The notes under the pieces: generated by a model
Seen by the model: only the letters and a program-made list of their open reading frames with translations
What the model was told of the DNA's origin: nothing
Databases searched by the model: none
Shown here: piece by piece, positions 54,961 through 64,000 of the stretch
Numbering within the stretch: position 1 is the stretch's first letter
Layout of the letters: every line of letters starts with the position of its first letter
Position numbers and translations under genes: made by a program
From: DATFVJ01 sp963712955
GTDB lineage: Bacteria; Actinomycetota; Actinomycetes; Streptosporangiales; Streptosporangiaceae
Reading direction: 5' to 3'
Assembly (NCBI GenBank): GCA_963712955.1
Contig: CAVQKF010000020.1
Coordinates: 62,001-126,000 of the forward strand
Length of the DNA: 64,000 nucleotides

Positions 54961-56240
54961 ATGACCCTTGACGTCGTGGCGGCTACTGTGATCGGCGACG
55001 TCGCCCTAGTCATCGGCGTTGCCTGGCTTTTTGGCGCGGCAGCCCGCCGGTGCGGGCAGCCAACCGTCATAGGCCAGATACTGGCGGGCGTCCTGCTGGG
55101 GCCGACTCTGCTTGGACGGCTGCCCGGCCATCTGACCAGCCACCTGTTCCCCGCCTATACGCTGCCGTTCCTGGCGGTCCTTTCCCAGGTTGCCGTCGTG
55201 ATCTTCATGTTCGCTGTGGCATACGAAATCGATTTCCGGTCGCTGCGCGGCACGGCCGGGCGGTGCCAATGGTCGCATCGAGCGCGCTGCTGGTTCCCAT
55301 GGCGCTCGGAGCGGGCCTGGTCCTGCTTTTCAGGCCGGGATTCACCGCAATAGGCGAACACCATATCGTCGACCGTTCGTTCGTGCTCTACATGGCGGTG
55401 GCCGTCTCTATTACCGCGCTGCCGGTGCTGGCGGCGATCGTCCGCGAGCGCGGCCTGGCCGGGACCACCTCGGGCGTCATCGCGACGGCTGCGGCTGGGA
55501 TTATGGACGTGACGGGGTGGCTGGTGCTTGCTGCGGCGCTTATCGGCACGGGGCACTCGCCGAACCGGCCCTGGCTGGTGACGCTGCTGATGATCACCTG
55601 CTTTGTGGCGATCATGCTGTTTGGCGTGCGCCCAGCGCTGCGCTTGTGGACTGGACGGCGGGAGTCCGTGCTGTCGAGCCAGGTGCCGCTGGCCTTCGCG
55701 CTGGCCATGGGCAGCGCCTGGGTCACCGCCAGACTGGGCCTGCACCCTGTGTTCGGCGGCTTCATCGCAGGCCTGACCATGCGCGGCAAAGACCGGGCTC
55801 CAGACGCCGAGGTGCTCCGCTCCATGGACGCGGCCGGCGGCTTGCTGCTACCGCTCTTCTTTGTCGTAACCGGGCTATCGCTGAACGTCGGCGCCCTGCA
55901 CGGTTACGCGCTTGTCCTGCTGGCACTGGTTTTCGTCGTCGCCAGCGTCGGCAAGATCGCACCCGCCTATGCGGCGTCCCGGCTTGCCGGGCTTGAACCG
56001 CGCGACTCGGCCGCTACCGCCGCGCTCGTGAATACCCGCGGGCTGACCGAGCTCATCGTACTCAACGTTGGGCTGAGCGCTGGGATCATCCACCAGAGGC
56101 TGTTTACGATCCTGGTTGTCATGGCCCTAATGACGACAATCATGACCAGCCCATTGCTGTCGCTGATCGGCGTATCGAGGGTTCGGTCACCCGTTGGTGA
56201 GCACCCTCAGGCAAGCCGGGCCCCGAGCAGGCTCGAATGA
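54961..56240 (+). CDS. Cation:proton antiporter, CPA2 family (frameshifted)
   Basis: A Na+/H+ exchanger-type membrane protein of about 425 residues with about 12 hydrophobic segments. The first frame (QPTVIGQILAGVLLGPTLLG to EIDFRSLRGTAG) shifts near 55255-55265 to the second (PMVASSALLVPMALGAGLVL to LGLHPVFGGFIAGLTMRGKD and LVNTRGLTELIVLNVGLSAG). GGAGGTGA before ATG. Similar antiporters sit in balhimycin/vancomycin-type clusters. It may be intact if the shift is an indel error. Confidence 0.88.
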
Positions 56241-56365
56241 GACGGCCCAATACTCGCAGGGACGGGACCCAATAAGAGCGCGCCAGGCAATGGAGGCTAA
56301 AGCGGAGGGAGCCATGACCGTCGGGGTGTTTTCAAAGCGGTCGAAACCTCACCCAGAAAGAGGGT

Positions 56366-57865
56366 ATGAAGAAGATGGGTTCAGTAAGCTCCGAAGAGTT
56401 CGATATAGTGGTCGTCGGGGGTGGACCAGGTGGGTCAACATTAGCGTCGCTGGTGGCGATGCAGGGGCACCGGGTCCTCGTCCTGGAGAAAGAGACGTTT
56501 CCGCGTTATCAGATTGGCGAGTCGCTGCTGCCTTCCACGGTACATGGCGTATGTCGCCTGACCGGCGTATCAGACGACCTAGCCCGGGCCGGCTTCATGC
56601 TTAAGCGAGGAGGAACGCTCAGGTGGGGGTCGAATCCGGAGCCGTGGACGTTCGCGTTCGCGGTCTCGCCCAAAATGGCAGGGAAGACGTCCTTCGCATA
56701 CCAGGTCGAACGGATGAAGTTCGACCACATCCTGCTAAACAACGCGCGCCGTGTGGGCGCGGAGGTACGGGAGAATTGCTCCGTTACCGATATTGTAAGC
56801 GATGATGAGCGGGTTCGTGGACTACTGTATACCGACGCTGAGGGAAACCAGCGTCAGGTGCACGCGAGGTATGTGGTGGACGCCTCGGGCAACAAGAGCC
56901 GCATATATAAGCACGTGGGGGGCTCACGCGAGTACTCGGAGTTCTTCCGCAGTCTCGCGCTCTTCGGCTACTACGAGGGCGGAAAACGCCTTCCCGCGCC
57001 GAACTCAGGAAACATTCTGTCCGCGGCCTTCGATAGCGGCTGGTTCTGGTATATTCCGCTGAATGAGACGCTGACAAGCGTTGGTGCGGTCGTCCGGCGA
57101 GAACTCGCGAGCAAGATCCAGGGAGACCCAGAAAAAGCGCTCCAGGGTCTCATTGAAGAGTGCCCAATGATCAGTGATTACCTGTCTGGCGCCAAGCGGA
57201 TCACGACCGGCGAGTATGGGCAGCTCCGAGTGCGCAAGGATTACTCATACCACCACACGACGTTCTGGCGACCTGGGATGGTCCTTATTGGGGACGCGGC
57301 ATGCTTCGTTGACCCAGTGTTCTCGTCGGGCGTGCATCTCGCCACCTACAGCGCCCTTCTGGTTGCGCGCTCCATCAATAGCGTTATGGCCGGCATAGTT
57401 GATGAGGAGGCCGCTTTCCGGGAGTTTGAGACTCGATACCGCCGCGAATATGGTGTATTCTACGAGTTTCTCGTATCCTTCTACGACATGCACGTCAGCG
57501 AAAACTCATACTTCTGGTCGGCTAAGAAGGTCACCAAGAACACGCACTCCGAGCTGGAGTCGTTCGTCGACCTGGTCGGCGGAGTGTCGTCCGGCGAGGG
57601 CGCACTGGCTGACGCCGAGGGCGTGGCGCAGCGCTTTAAGGCACGGTCCAGTGAGTTTGCCGCGGCGGTCGACCAGCTCGGAAGGAACAAAGAGGAAAGC
57701 ATGGTGCCATTGTTCAAGTCCTCGGTGGTCCGCCAGGCGATGCAGGAGGGCGCGCAGGTCCAAACTCACGCGCTGCTTGGCGAGGATGCGGAAGGCGAGG
57801 CTCCGCTTTACGCTGACGGACTTGTAGCTTCGCCCGACGGTATGTTCTGGTCAGTACCCGGATGA
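56366..57865 (+). CDS. FAD-dependent halogenase, glycopeptide (BhaA-like) type
   Basis: A 499-residue flavin halogenase. FAD motif VVVGGGPGGSTLASLVAMQG, FPRYQIGESLLPSTVHGVCR, halogenase-specific SGWFWYIPL (the W-x-W-x-I-P motif), WRPGMVLIGDAACFVDPVFS and SGVHLATYSALLVARSIN. Known relatives chlorinate tyrosine or beta-hydroxytyrosine bound to an NRPS carrier domain, in balhimycin-like and ramoplanin-like pathways. Start at 56366, alternatively ATG 56375. Needs an external flavin reductase. Confidence 0.94.
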   Translation: MKKMGSVSSEEFDIVVVGGGPGGSTLASLVAMQGHRVLVLEKETFPRYQIGESLLPSTVHGVCRLTGVSDDLARAGFMLKRGGTLRWGSNPEPWTFAFAVSPKMAGKTSFAYQVERMKFDHILLNNARRVGAEVRENCSVTDIVSDDERVRGLLYTDAEGNQRQVHARYVVDASGNKSRIYKHVGGSREYSEFFRSLALFGYYEGGKRLPAPNSGNILSAAFDSGWFWYIPLNETLTSVGAVVRRELASKIQGDPEKALQGLIEECPMISDYLSGAKRITTGEYGQLRVRKDYSYHHTTFWRPGMVLIGDAACFVDPVFSSGVHLATYSALLVARSINSVMAGIVDEEAAFREFETRYRREYGVFYEFLVSFYDMHVSENSYFWSAKKVTKNTHSELESFVDLVGGVSSGEGALADAEGVAQRFKARSSEFAAAVDQLGRNKEESMVPLFKSSVVRQAMQEGAQVQTHALLGEDAEGEAPLYADGLVASPDGMFWSVPG

Positions 57866-58256
57866 GCATGACGGGCCCGGTTGGCGGCCGCAGCTGGCGG
57901 GCTGCCGTCCGCTGCCTTGTCGGTCGCGTCACTACCGTCCCCTGTGCTTCTGCAGCCGGGTTGCGGGACCTCAGCTTCCGGTGCTATTGGAGGTCCTGTG
58001 AACTGCGAGAACTCATCGCATAGTTCGGCCAGCGAGTCTCTTGCGCAGGACCATAACGGAGTTATTATCCTTGGGGCCCGGCCTAAAAAGGCCCTTTGGG
58101 CCCCCGGCCTTAAAATGCCCTTGGAGCGTGGCCTAAAACCCTTGAGGCCCGCCCAGGAAATCGGAATGCTGAAATATTGTGAGATGGGTGTTTGCCGCGC
58201 AAGACTGTGTATTGGCATCGAACGATGTCGATCGTCAGATTGTAAGGAAGGCACCC
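57866..58256. other. Intergenic region with hairpin-rich segment
   Basis: Near 58073-58135 GGGGCCCGGCCTAAAAAGG and CCTTTGGGCCCCC form an inverted repeat. Two further GGCCTTAAAA/GGCCTAAAA units follow, together consistent with a terminator. No supported gene. Confidence 0.5.
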
Positions 58257-59348
58257 TTGGGACCGAGATTACGATTAGGAATCAAGACCCTCGGCGGTCT
58301 GGTGGTGGGCGCGCTGATCGCGCTCACGCTCGTCAACGCCCCAACCGCTGTGGCAAGCGCCTCGCACGCATCGCCCAGCCCGGCCGTCGTCAGCGCGAAG
58401 GCGCAGCTCAGCCCCAACGTGGCGGCAATGGTCAAGGGCACCGGGCCGGACGCGAGGGCGAAGGCGCTGGCGAGCTACTGGAACGCCGCCCGGATGAGGT
58501 CGGCGAAACCGGACTCGCAGATGCCCTCGCTCAAAGCACACGCGGCCACCAAGCCCAGCGCCGCCGGTACGACCAAGGTCTCCGGCCCGCCGACCAGAAT
58601 TTCAGGGACCTCTTCTGCCACCACGCCGAAAACGGCGGACCCCGGCGCCAGTGGCAGGGGCACGAGGCCGTCGGCGTACTACCCGAACTACCCGGTGGGC
58701 AGTCCCGTGGCACGCACGGCCGGGAAGGTCTTCTTCACCAGCTTCGGCGTGAACTATGTCTGCTCTGGCACCATCGTCAACACCGAGGGCAAGTCCACGG
58801 TGTGGACGGCCGGGCACTGCGTCTCCGACGGCGGGGCGTGGAACTACAACTGGGTCTTCGTCCCCAACTACGCCAGCGGCTCGGCGCCCTACGGCTACTG
58901 GGGCTCCTACCAGTTGTGGACGACCACCGCGTGGCTCAATAACAACAACGACTTCGCCGACGACGTCGGCGCCTCGATCATGTACCGCAACACCGCCGGC
59001 TCGCGGATCGCCGACTACCTCGGTGGTCAGGGCATCGCATGGAACTACGCGATCGGGTATTACATGTATGCCTTCGGCTATCCGCAGGCCTCCCCGTTCA
59101 ACGGCTGTTGCCTGGTCGAGGAGCAGGGCAGCACCTATGATGGCGGTGGTGGAACCATCTATATGCTCAACTACATGACCGGCGGCTCCTCCGGCGGCGC
59201 GTGGCTGAACTGGTTCGACGGGAACTGGGGCTACATCAACGGTCATAACGACTTCAAGTACAACGGATCCCCCCAGTACATGTACTCCCCGTACTACGGC
59301 AACCAGGTAGCGAACCTCTACAACGCCGTCCGCTACATCTCGACGTAA
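58257..59348 (+). CDS. Secreted trypsin-like serine protease (S1 family)
   Basis: TTG 58257 is chosen since AAGGAAGG lies 5 nt upstream and a classical signal peptide follows (basic start, then LGGLVVGALIALTLVNAPTA). The prodomain region is Ala/Ser/Thr-rich. The catalytic triad is His in WTAGHC, Asp in NNDFADDVGA and Ser in MTGGSSGGAWLN. Aromatic-rich sequence (YGYWGSYQLW) is typical of actinomycete secreted S1-like peptidases. Mature enzyme is extracellular. Confidence 0.92.
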   Translation: MGPRLRLGIKTLGGLVVGALIALTLVNAPTAVASASHASPSPAVVSAKAQLSPNVAAMVKGTGPDARAKALASYWNAARMRSAKPDSQMPSLKAHAATKPSAAGTTKVSGPPTRISGTSSATTPKTADPGASGRGTRPSAYYPNYPVGSPVARTAGKVFFTSFGVNYVCSGTIVNTEGKSTVWTAGHCVSDGGAWNYNWVFVPNYASGSAPYGYWGSYQLWTTTAWLNNNNDFADDVGASIMYRNTAGSRIADYLGGQGIAWNYAIGYYMYAFGYPQASPFNGCCLVEEQGSTYDGGGGTIYMLNYMTGGSSGGAWLNWFDGNWGYINGHNDFKYNGSPQYMYSPYYGNQVANLYNAVRYIST

Positions 59349-59439
59349 CCGCCCAACGCCTTCCTGCGGGGGACGCCCGGTGCGCCCGGTCGTCCCCCGC
59401 AGGAGCGTCCCTGCGTTCTGCCCTTCACGGGAGCATGGC

Positions 59440-59934
59440 ATGAGGCGAATAATCCAACTCGGCGTCCTCGCGGGCGTGCTGTTGTCGATGACGGCGTGCG
59501 CTTCGCGGCATGACGGCCAAGGCACTGGCTCCGGAGCGCTGATATCCAGCGCTGGGAAGAGTGGGAAAACGATGTCCCCAGTAATGCCCTCCCGGAACAA
59601 CCCTGACTCCGGCGGCCCGCCGGCAACGAAGCCCAACCAGGCGTCACCCGATTCCCGGGCGGTCGGCCTTCGGCCGGTTCGCTTCGACCGGGCCGCGGCG
59701 GGCGCGGGCCGGGAACTCATCGTGCACTACACGATAACCGGCAAACCACAATGCAACATGCTCGGTCAGGTGCAAGTCGCCGAAACCGCCACCGAGGTAC
59801 GGGTGACCCTGATGCTGGGCCGAGCGCCGGGCGCTGACTGTACCGGCCCGCAGCCACAACTTGCCGCGTCGATGATGACGGTCGTGACCCTGGGCGAACC
59901 CCTGGGCACCCGTCAGATCCGCGACGGGTCCTAA
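59440..59934 (+). CDS. Putative lipoprotein
   Basis: A 164-residue exported protein: MRRIIQLGVLAGVLLSMTAC carries a signal peptide and lipobox (M-T-A-C). A Ser/Pro/Gly linker is followed by a small beta-rich domain with two Cys (QCNMLGQVQVAETATEVRV and ADCTGPQPQ), likely disulfide-bonded. GGGAG lies before ATG. Function unknown. Confidence 0.85.
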   Translation: MRRIIQLGVLAGVLLSMTACASRHDGQGTGSGALISSAGKSGKTMSPVMPSRNNPDSGGPPATKPNQASPDSRAVGLRPVRFDRAAAGAGRELIVHYTITGKPQCNMLGQVQVAETATEVRVTLMLGRAPGADCTGPQPQLAASMMTVVTLGEPLGTRQIRDGS

Positions 59935-60019
59935 CGCCGATTTCCGATCCTGGCGGCCATTCACTGTCCAACAGCAGTGTCGGGGTCTTGTCTGCGGGCA
60001 GACCGCGAGGCCGCGCCGT

Positions 60020-60235
60020 GTTTTGCCCGGTGTGGTCAGCCGGTGTGGTCCGCCGGTGTGGTCAGCCGGTGTGGTCAGCCGGTGTGGTCAGGCCTGCGGG
60101 TCAGAGGTGGAGGCTGCAGGTCCCCGCGGAGCAGCCATCGTGACACTTCGTCGGCGCCGCGGTCGGGAAGGCGCGGTCGGGAAGGCGCGGTCGGGAAGGC
60201 ACTGGCGGGAAGGCACTGGCGGGCGGCCTCCCGCC
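60020..60235 (+). repeat. GTGTGGTCAGCCG and GCGGTCGGGAAGG tandem repeats
   Basis: Five units of about 13 nt (GTGTGGTC-A/C-GCCG) at 60028-60092 and then three to four units of GGTCGGGAAGGCGC with two ACTGGCGGGAAGGC at 60160-60230. The interval 59935-60388 has no supported gene. Confidence 0.8.
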
Positions 60236-60388
60236 GCGCCCAAGGTGCCCGATGGACGCGACGGTCAGCCTCGTGCCGAGCGCTTCGCCGCGCCGCTTTC
60301 CGCAATGCGCGCGAAACGGTTGCATACACTGCTGCTGCTGCTTCCTGGTGGCGAAACCGTTTCTTACGCGACGTCGAGGAGGCGAATC

Positions 60389-61594
60389 GTGCCCCTGGAC
60401 GACATGTCCGTGCGCCCGCTGACCGGCGCCTCTGCCAGCCCCGCGGGACAATCGCCGGTAATTGGCGGCACCTGCGACCCTCGTTTCGCCGCCGTGCTTG
60501 ACGCCTTCGCGGCGAATTTCACCGAGCGAGGTGAGGTCGGCGGGGCCGTCTGCCTTTCCGTGGACGGCCGCGTGGTGGCTGATCTGTGGGGTGGCTGGTC
60601 CGATGGCGCGCGCAGCCGCCCGTGGCGGCAGGACACGCTTGTCAACGTGTTCTCGGTCGGTAAGGGCCTGACCGCCCTGTGCGCCGCACGGCTGATGGGC
60701 CAGGGCCGGCTCGACGCCGATGCGCCGGTCGCGAGGTACTGGCCGGAGTTCGCCTCGGCGGGCAAGGAGGCGATCACGGTCCGCCAGCTGCTGAGCCATC
60801 AGGCCGGGCTGGCTGCCGTCCGCCGCAGGATGCCACCGGGAAGCATGTTCGACTGGAAGCTCATGACCGCCGCGCTGGCTGCCGAACGGCCGTGGTGGCC
60901 GCCGGGATCAGCTCACGGTTATCACGTGAACACATTTGGGTTCCTCGCGGGTGAGGTCATCAGGCGCGCCGCGGGCCGTACGCTGGGGAGGCTGCTGCGC
61001 GAGGACGTCGCGGGCCCGCTCGGTGCCGACGTCCATATCGGCGTGCCCGCGTCCGAGCTCCACCGTGTCGCCGAGTTCGGATGGCCGATGCCGCGACGCG
61101 CGTCGACCCCCGACGGCATGCCGGACGACCAGTTGCTCGCGCACAACGCCTATTTCAATCCCGCCGGGCTGTCCGGCGCTGGCGTGGTGAACACCCGCGA
61201 CTGGCGGATGGCGGAGATCCCCTCCGCCAACTGCCACGGGACGGCGCCGGGTGTCGCGCGTATCTACGCGGCGCTCGCGGCCGGTGGCACGGCCGGCGGC
61301 GTCCGGGTGGTCAGCGCCGACGCCCTCGCAGCGGCCGCTACCGAGCAGGTGTACGGCCAGGACCGGATCCTCCGCCGGCCATCACGGTTCGGGCTCGGCT
61401 TCCAGCTCACCCAGAAGGAACGGCCCCTGGGCCCTAACGGCCGCACGTTCGGGCACTTTGGCGCGGGTGGCTCGCTCGGCTTCTGCGACCAGGACGCTCA
61501 GGTCGGCTTCGGCTATGTGACGAACCAGATGGGGCCGCGCTGGCAGAACCCGCGAAACAGGGCGCTCCTCAACGCGATCTACGCCTCCTTGTGA
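60389..61594 (+). CDS. Beta-lactamase-family (class C/EstB-like) serine hydrolase
   Basis: A 401-residue penicillin-binding-protein/beta-lactamase-fold hydrolase: nucleophile FSVGKG (S-x-x-K), HGYHVNTFG (Y-x-N) and HFGAGG in place of KTG. This pattern is common in esterases and DD-peptidase-like proteins, and does not by itself mean antibiotic resistance. GTG 60389 with GAGGAGG upstream; the longer frame starting at 60023 reads through repeats and is rejected. No signal peptide from this start. Confidence 0.9.
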   Translation: MPLDDMSVRPLTGASASPAGQSPVIGGTCDPRFAAVLDAFAANFTERGEVGGAVCLSVDGRVVADLWGGWSDGARSRPWRQDTLVNVFSVGKGLTALCAARLMGQGRLDADAPVARYWPEFASAGKEAITVRQLLSHQAGLAAVRRRMPPGSMFDWKLMTAALAAERPWWPPGSAHGYHVNTFGFLAGEVIRRAAGRTLGRLLREDVAGPLGADVHIGVPASELHRVAEFGWPMPRRASTPDGMPDDQLLAHNAYFNPAGLSGAGVVNTRDWRMAEIPSANCHGTAPGVARIYAALAAGGTAGGVRVVSADALAAAATEQVYGQDRILRRPSRFGLGFQLTQKERPLGPNGRTFGHFGAGGSLGFCDQDAQVGFGYVTNQMGPRWQNPRNRALLNAIYASL

Positions 61595-61644
61595 CCCGCA
61601 CCTCCTTGTGACGCCACCTCCTTGTGACCCGCGCCTCCTTGTGA
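61584..61644 (+). repeat. CCTCCTTGTGA repeats spanning a stop codon
   Basis: Four copies of CCTCCTTGTGA; the first includes the last codons (Ser-Leu-stop) of the hydrolase gene. As with 9371-9427, tandem duplication has copied a gene's end. Confidence 0.85.
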
Positions 61645-61665
61645 GCTGCCCGGCCCCGCCGCCGG

Positions 61666-62199
61666 TCAGCCGGCGGTCCACTCCGTATTGAGTAACCCGA
61701 GAATGACCTCGTCAGCGAAGGCCCCATTGAGCCATGCCGACCGGCGCAGGGTGCCTTCGCGCGTGAATCCGGCCTCCGCCGCCGCCCCCATCATCGCGGC
61801 GTTGTCCGCGAGCGTCTCAATCTGCAACCGGTGCAGGCCGCGGACCGCGAAACCGTATCCGCACAGCACCCGGACGACGTCGGCACCCAATCCGCGTCCA
61901 CGGAAGCCGGGCCGCAGCGAGAGTCCGATGTGGGCCATTCTGTTGTGCAGGTCGATGCCCCACAGCAGCGCCTCTCCCGCCAGTTCGTTGCTCGCGAGTT
62001 CAATGACGGAGAAGAACGCGACGTCGTCGGCGGGTTCGGTGACGCGGTACGGCGACGCGGCAGAGCCTGGCGTGATCGGCCGCCACGGCCGTGAGTCGGC
62101 CCTCGACCTGGTTGCCACGTCGTCATAGAGATCGGCCTGCAAGACCGGAGCGTCGGACTCATGCCGGGCCCGGAGCACGACCATGCTGCCTCGTAGCAT
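61666..62199 (-). CDS. GNAT acetyltransferase, RimJ/RimL type
   Basis: A 177-residue N-acetyltransferase: AHIGLSLRPGFRGRGLGADV (acetyl-CoA binding R/Q-x-x-G-x-G/A), GLHRLQIETLADNAAMMGAA and the typical GFTREGTLRRSAWLNG. Probably acetylates a protein N-terminus or small amine. ATG 62199. Confidence 0.9.
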   Translation of the reverse strand: MLRGSMVVLRARHESDAPVLQADLYDDVATRSRADSRPWRPITPGSAASPYRVTEPADDVAFFSVIELASNELAGEALLWGIDLHNRMAHIGLSLRPGFRGRGLGADVVRVLCGYGFAVRGLHRLQIETLADNAAMMGAAAEAGFTREGTLRRSAWLNGAFADEVILGLLNTEWTAG

Positions 62200-62403
62200 T
62201 CGGTTTCCTCACCATGCGCGCTCTGCCGCCACCAAAGTGTACGCTCTTACCGGGCTTATGATCGCGGTAAAGTCTCTGGGAGAATTTCGAAAAAGATTCC
62301 GTGGCACTCAGGACCGCCCGCGGTATATGTAAATATGGGTCTCGCATCGAAGTGGCGTGGCGATCTTTGGTCTGCCCGTGCATGCCAGTGTGTCCGCCGC
62401 GGA

Positions 62404-62433
62404 AGCCGTTCGGGATCAATATCCTGAACGGCT
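62404..62433. repeat. Dispersed hairpin repeat, copy 4
   Basis: AGCCGTTC / GAACGGCT, 8-bp stem, loop starting GGGATCA. Sits in the 62200-62656 intergenic region, which contains no supported gene. Confidence 0.65.
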
Positions 62434-62656
62434 CACGCGCAGTGACACCGCCACTGCAACGCTCCGTCCCTGGTCGAAGGCCAGCGGCTTACCTGGGAGG
62501 CTCGGCCCGGTCCCGGATCGCCCGGCGCGTGCGGCGCGACCGTCACGGGGCGATGGCAACGATCCGGGTGGCGCTGGCCGTCTCGCCGACCTCGGCCTGA
62601 CCGCCCCAGCCGACCTGGGCCTGCCGACCTCGGCTAAGCCACTCACGGCCAGGTTG

Positions 62657-63520
62657 TCAGGAAACGATGTCCTTTGCCCGGAACCGGCGGAATGCCAGCG
62701 CGAAAAGCACCACGGCGTATGACAGGGAGACCGACGCTCCCTCGATCATGGCGCCCCACGAGATCTGTGGCTGCATGGCGTCGAGCCAGGCGAACTGCCA
62801 GTGGGTCGGCAGGACCTCCCGCCAGGAGCCGAGCGCCGTCACGGCGTCGAGGATGTTGGAGACGATCACCAGTCCGACGGCGCCGCCGACCGCGCCGAGG
62901 GGTGAGTCGGTCGACACGGAGAGCAGGAAGGCAAGTCCCGCGACGACCAGCTCGGTGATGAGGACATATCCGAGCACGATTGCCAGCCGGCCGAGAGCTG
63001 TTCCGGTGGGCAGGTCCACGCCCGTGGCCGGCAGCCGGAGCGGATGCCAGCCGAACGCCACCGTTCCCGCGACGAGCGCCATGGCAGGAAAGCTTGCGAC
63101 GGCGATGGTTGAGTATGCGAGCGCGACGGACAGCTTCTGCCTGAGCAGCCGGGCCCGTGGCACGGGCGCCGCGAGCAGGTAACGCAGTGACGCCCAGCTC
63201 GCCTCGCTCGCGACGGTGTCCCCGCAGAACAGCGCCACCGCTACCACGAGGAGGAAGCCGGCCGAGGCGAAGAAGCTGAACGCGGCGAAGTTGAGGCCCC
63301 CGTGCGTCGCGACATCGACGAGGCCGGGCGCTCCGCTGCCCGGTGGCGGCGGGCCGCCGACCTCGAACGCGCCAACCAGGATCCACGGCAGCACAAGCAG
63401 AATGAAGAAAGCCACCATCGTCCGGCGGCGGCGCAGCTGGCGGACTGCCTCGACGGCGAAGGGCAGGGTGCGCCGCGGGTCGTATCCGGGCGCGCTCGCG
63501 CCTGCAGCCGAGGCTCTCAT
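62657..63520 (-). CDS. ABC-2 type transporter permease
   Basis: A 287-residue membrane protein with about six segments (MVAFFILLVLPWILVGAF, FFASAGFLLVVAVALF, ELVVAGLAFLLSV and others). It overlaps the preceding ATPase gene by 4 nt on the minus strand, forming an ABC exporter with it. Substrate unknown. Confidence 0.9.
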   Translation of the reverse strand: MRASAAGASAPGYDPRRTLPFAVEAVRQLRRRRTMVAFFILLVLPWILVGAFEVGGPPPPGSGAPGLVDVATHGGLNFAAFSFFASAGFLLVVAVALFCGDTVASEASWASLRYLLAAPVPRARLLRQKLSVALAYSTIAVASFPAMALVAGTVAFGWHPLRLPATGVDLPTGTALGRLAIVLGYVLITELVVAGLAFLLSVSTDSPLGAVGGAVGLVIVSNILDAVTALGSWREVLPTHWQFAWLDAMQPQISWGAMIEGASVSLSYAVVLFALAFRRFRAKDIVS

Positions 63521-64000
63521 GCTCGTCCCTTCCAGGCAGCGAGCTTCGTGCCGCCGGGGTCCTGCGGGTCTTCCCCGGATGGCGCGCTCGCGCCCGGACC
63601 CGCGATGAGGGCAAGGAACGCGTCCTCCAGGCGGCGGTTCGGGGTCACCCGATCGACCGGTATCCCGGCCCCGACGAGCGCTGCGACCACCGCGGAGGCC
63701 GGCACGCCGTCGGGGCGCACGAGGACGCCGTCCGGGTGCGCGTCCGCCCGCTCGATCCCGTCCATGCCGAGCAGCACCGTGACAGCCCGGTCGGCCTCGG
63801 GCGTTCCCACGATGAACGCCGCCCCGTCCCCGACGATCTCGCCCACCGGGCCCTCCGCGAGGCGGCGGCCGAGGTTCATGACCACCACGTGAGTGCAGGT
63901 CTGCTCGACCTCGGCGAGCATGTGGCTGGATAGGATCACCGCCCGGCCGTTCCCTGCATAGCGGACGAGGACGTCGCGCATCTCCCTGATCTGAGGCGGA
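63517..64000 (-). CDS. ABC transporter ATP-binding protein (partial)
   Basis: C-terminal part only; the start and Walker motifs lie beyond the window edge. Visible are VRYAGNGRAVILSSHMLAEV with the H-loop and EQTCTHVVVMNLGRRLAEGP, followed by the C-terminal regulatory region ending before the permease gene. Confidence 0.88.
   Translation of the reverse strand, partial: PPQIREMRDVLVRYAGNGRAVILSSHMLAEVEQTCTHVVVMNLGRRLAEGPVGEIVGDGAAFIVGTPEADRAVTVLLGMDGIERADAHPDGVLVRPDGVPASAVVAALVGAGIPVDRVTPNRRLEDAFLALIAGPGASAPSGEDPQDPGGTKLAAWKGRA

Noticed and set aside
60389..61594. Calling the beta-lactamase-fold protein an antibiotic resistance gene
   Set aside because: The S-x-x-K, Y-x-N and H-x-G pattern is shared by many esterases and peptidases; nothing specific to beta-lactam hydrolysis is visible.

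Overview
The window is high-GC DNA with many GTG/TTG starts, tightly overlapping operons, secreted proteases and natural-product genes, as expected of a mycelial actinomycete (Actinomycetota). The species cannot be named from the sequence. No rRNA, tRNA, CRISPR array or replication origin was recognised. At least eight genes are split by single-base-type frameshifts while both halves remain well conserved. Some of these may be sequencing indels, so 'broken' calls on otherwise complete genes are provisional.

Layout. 1-20 kb is mainly chromosomal: an M19 dipeptidase, xylulokinase, a secreted GH15 glucoamylase/glucodextranase-like enzyme, an S53 sedolisin-type protease, a GntR-type DNA-binding protein, a DUF885 metallo-hydrolase, two SAM methyltransferases, a large conserved hypothetical, a PEBP protein, an alpha/beta hydrolase, and a cold-shock-domain protein with an unusual C-terminal domain. 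A tyrosine-recombinase relic follows. 21-50 kb is a specialised-metabolism region, probably an undescribed RiPP-like system. It holds two 70-residue precursor-like peptides with the same C-terminus (ICGASCETGAQ) and a conserved promoter and hairpin. With them are a nucleotidyltransferase-fold protein fused to a PqqD-like precursor-recognition domain, a second nucleotidyltransferase with a helical partner, two paralogous NDK-like proteins, a PP-loop ATPase, an FAD-oxidoreductase/phosphodiesterase fusion, a flavin monooxygenase, an AtzG-like/amidase pair, an ABC exporter, a KS+ACP pair, an SRPBCC protein and a fatty-acyl-reductase-type SDR. StrR-type regulators and a ClpX paralogue also lie here. 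50-58 kb holds a second cold-shock-family gene and then accessory genes typical of glycopeptide or ramoplanin-class NRPS clusters (HpgT, HmaS, MbtH, Na+/H+ antiporter, tyrosyl halogenase), but no NRPS. 58-64 kb returns to a secreted trypsin-like protease, a lipoprotein, a beta-lactamase-fold hydrolase, a GNAT acetyltransferase and part of an ABC transporter.

How it fits together. The RiPP-like segment is bounded by about 220-bp direct repeats (22.43-22.65 kb and 49.84-50.06 kb), the second preceded by a remnant of a StrR-like 3' end. Inside, the precursor-1 locus looks like a deletion derivative of the precursor-2 locus: the hairpin after precursor 1 runs straight into the 3' part of an amidase homologous to the last gene of the precursor-2 operon. 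Relics of clpX, eno, a thioesterase and a recombinase show a history of duplication and decay. The intergenic DNA carries several dispersed hairpin or repeat families and many short tandem repeats, some inside coding sequences.
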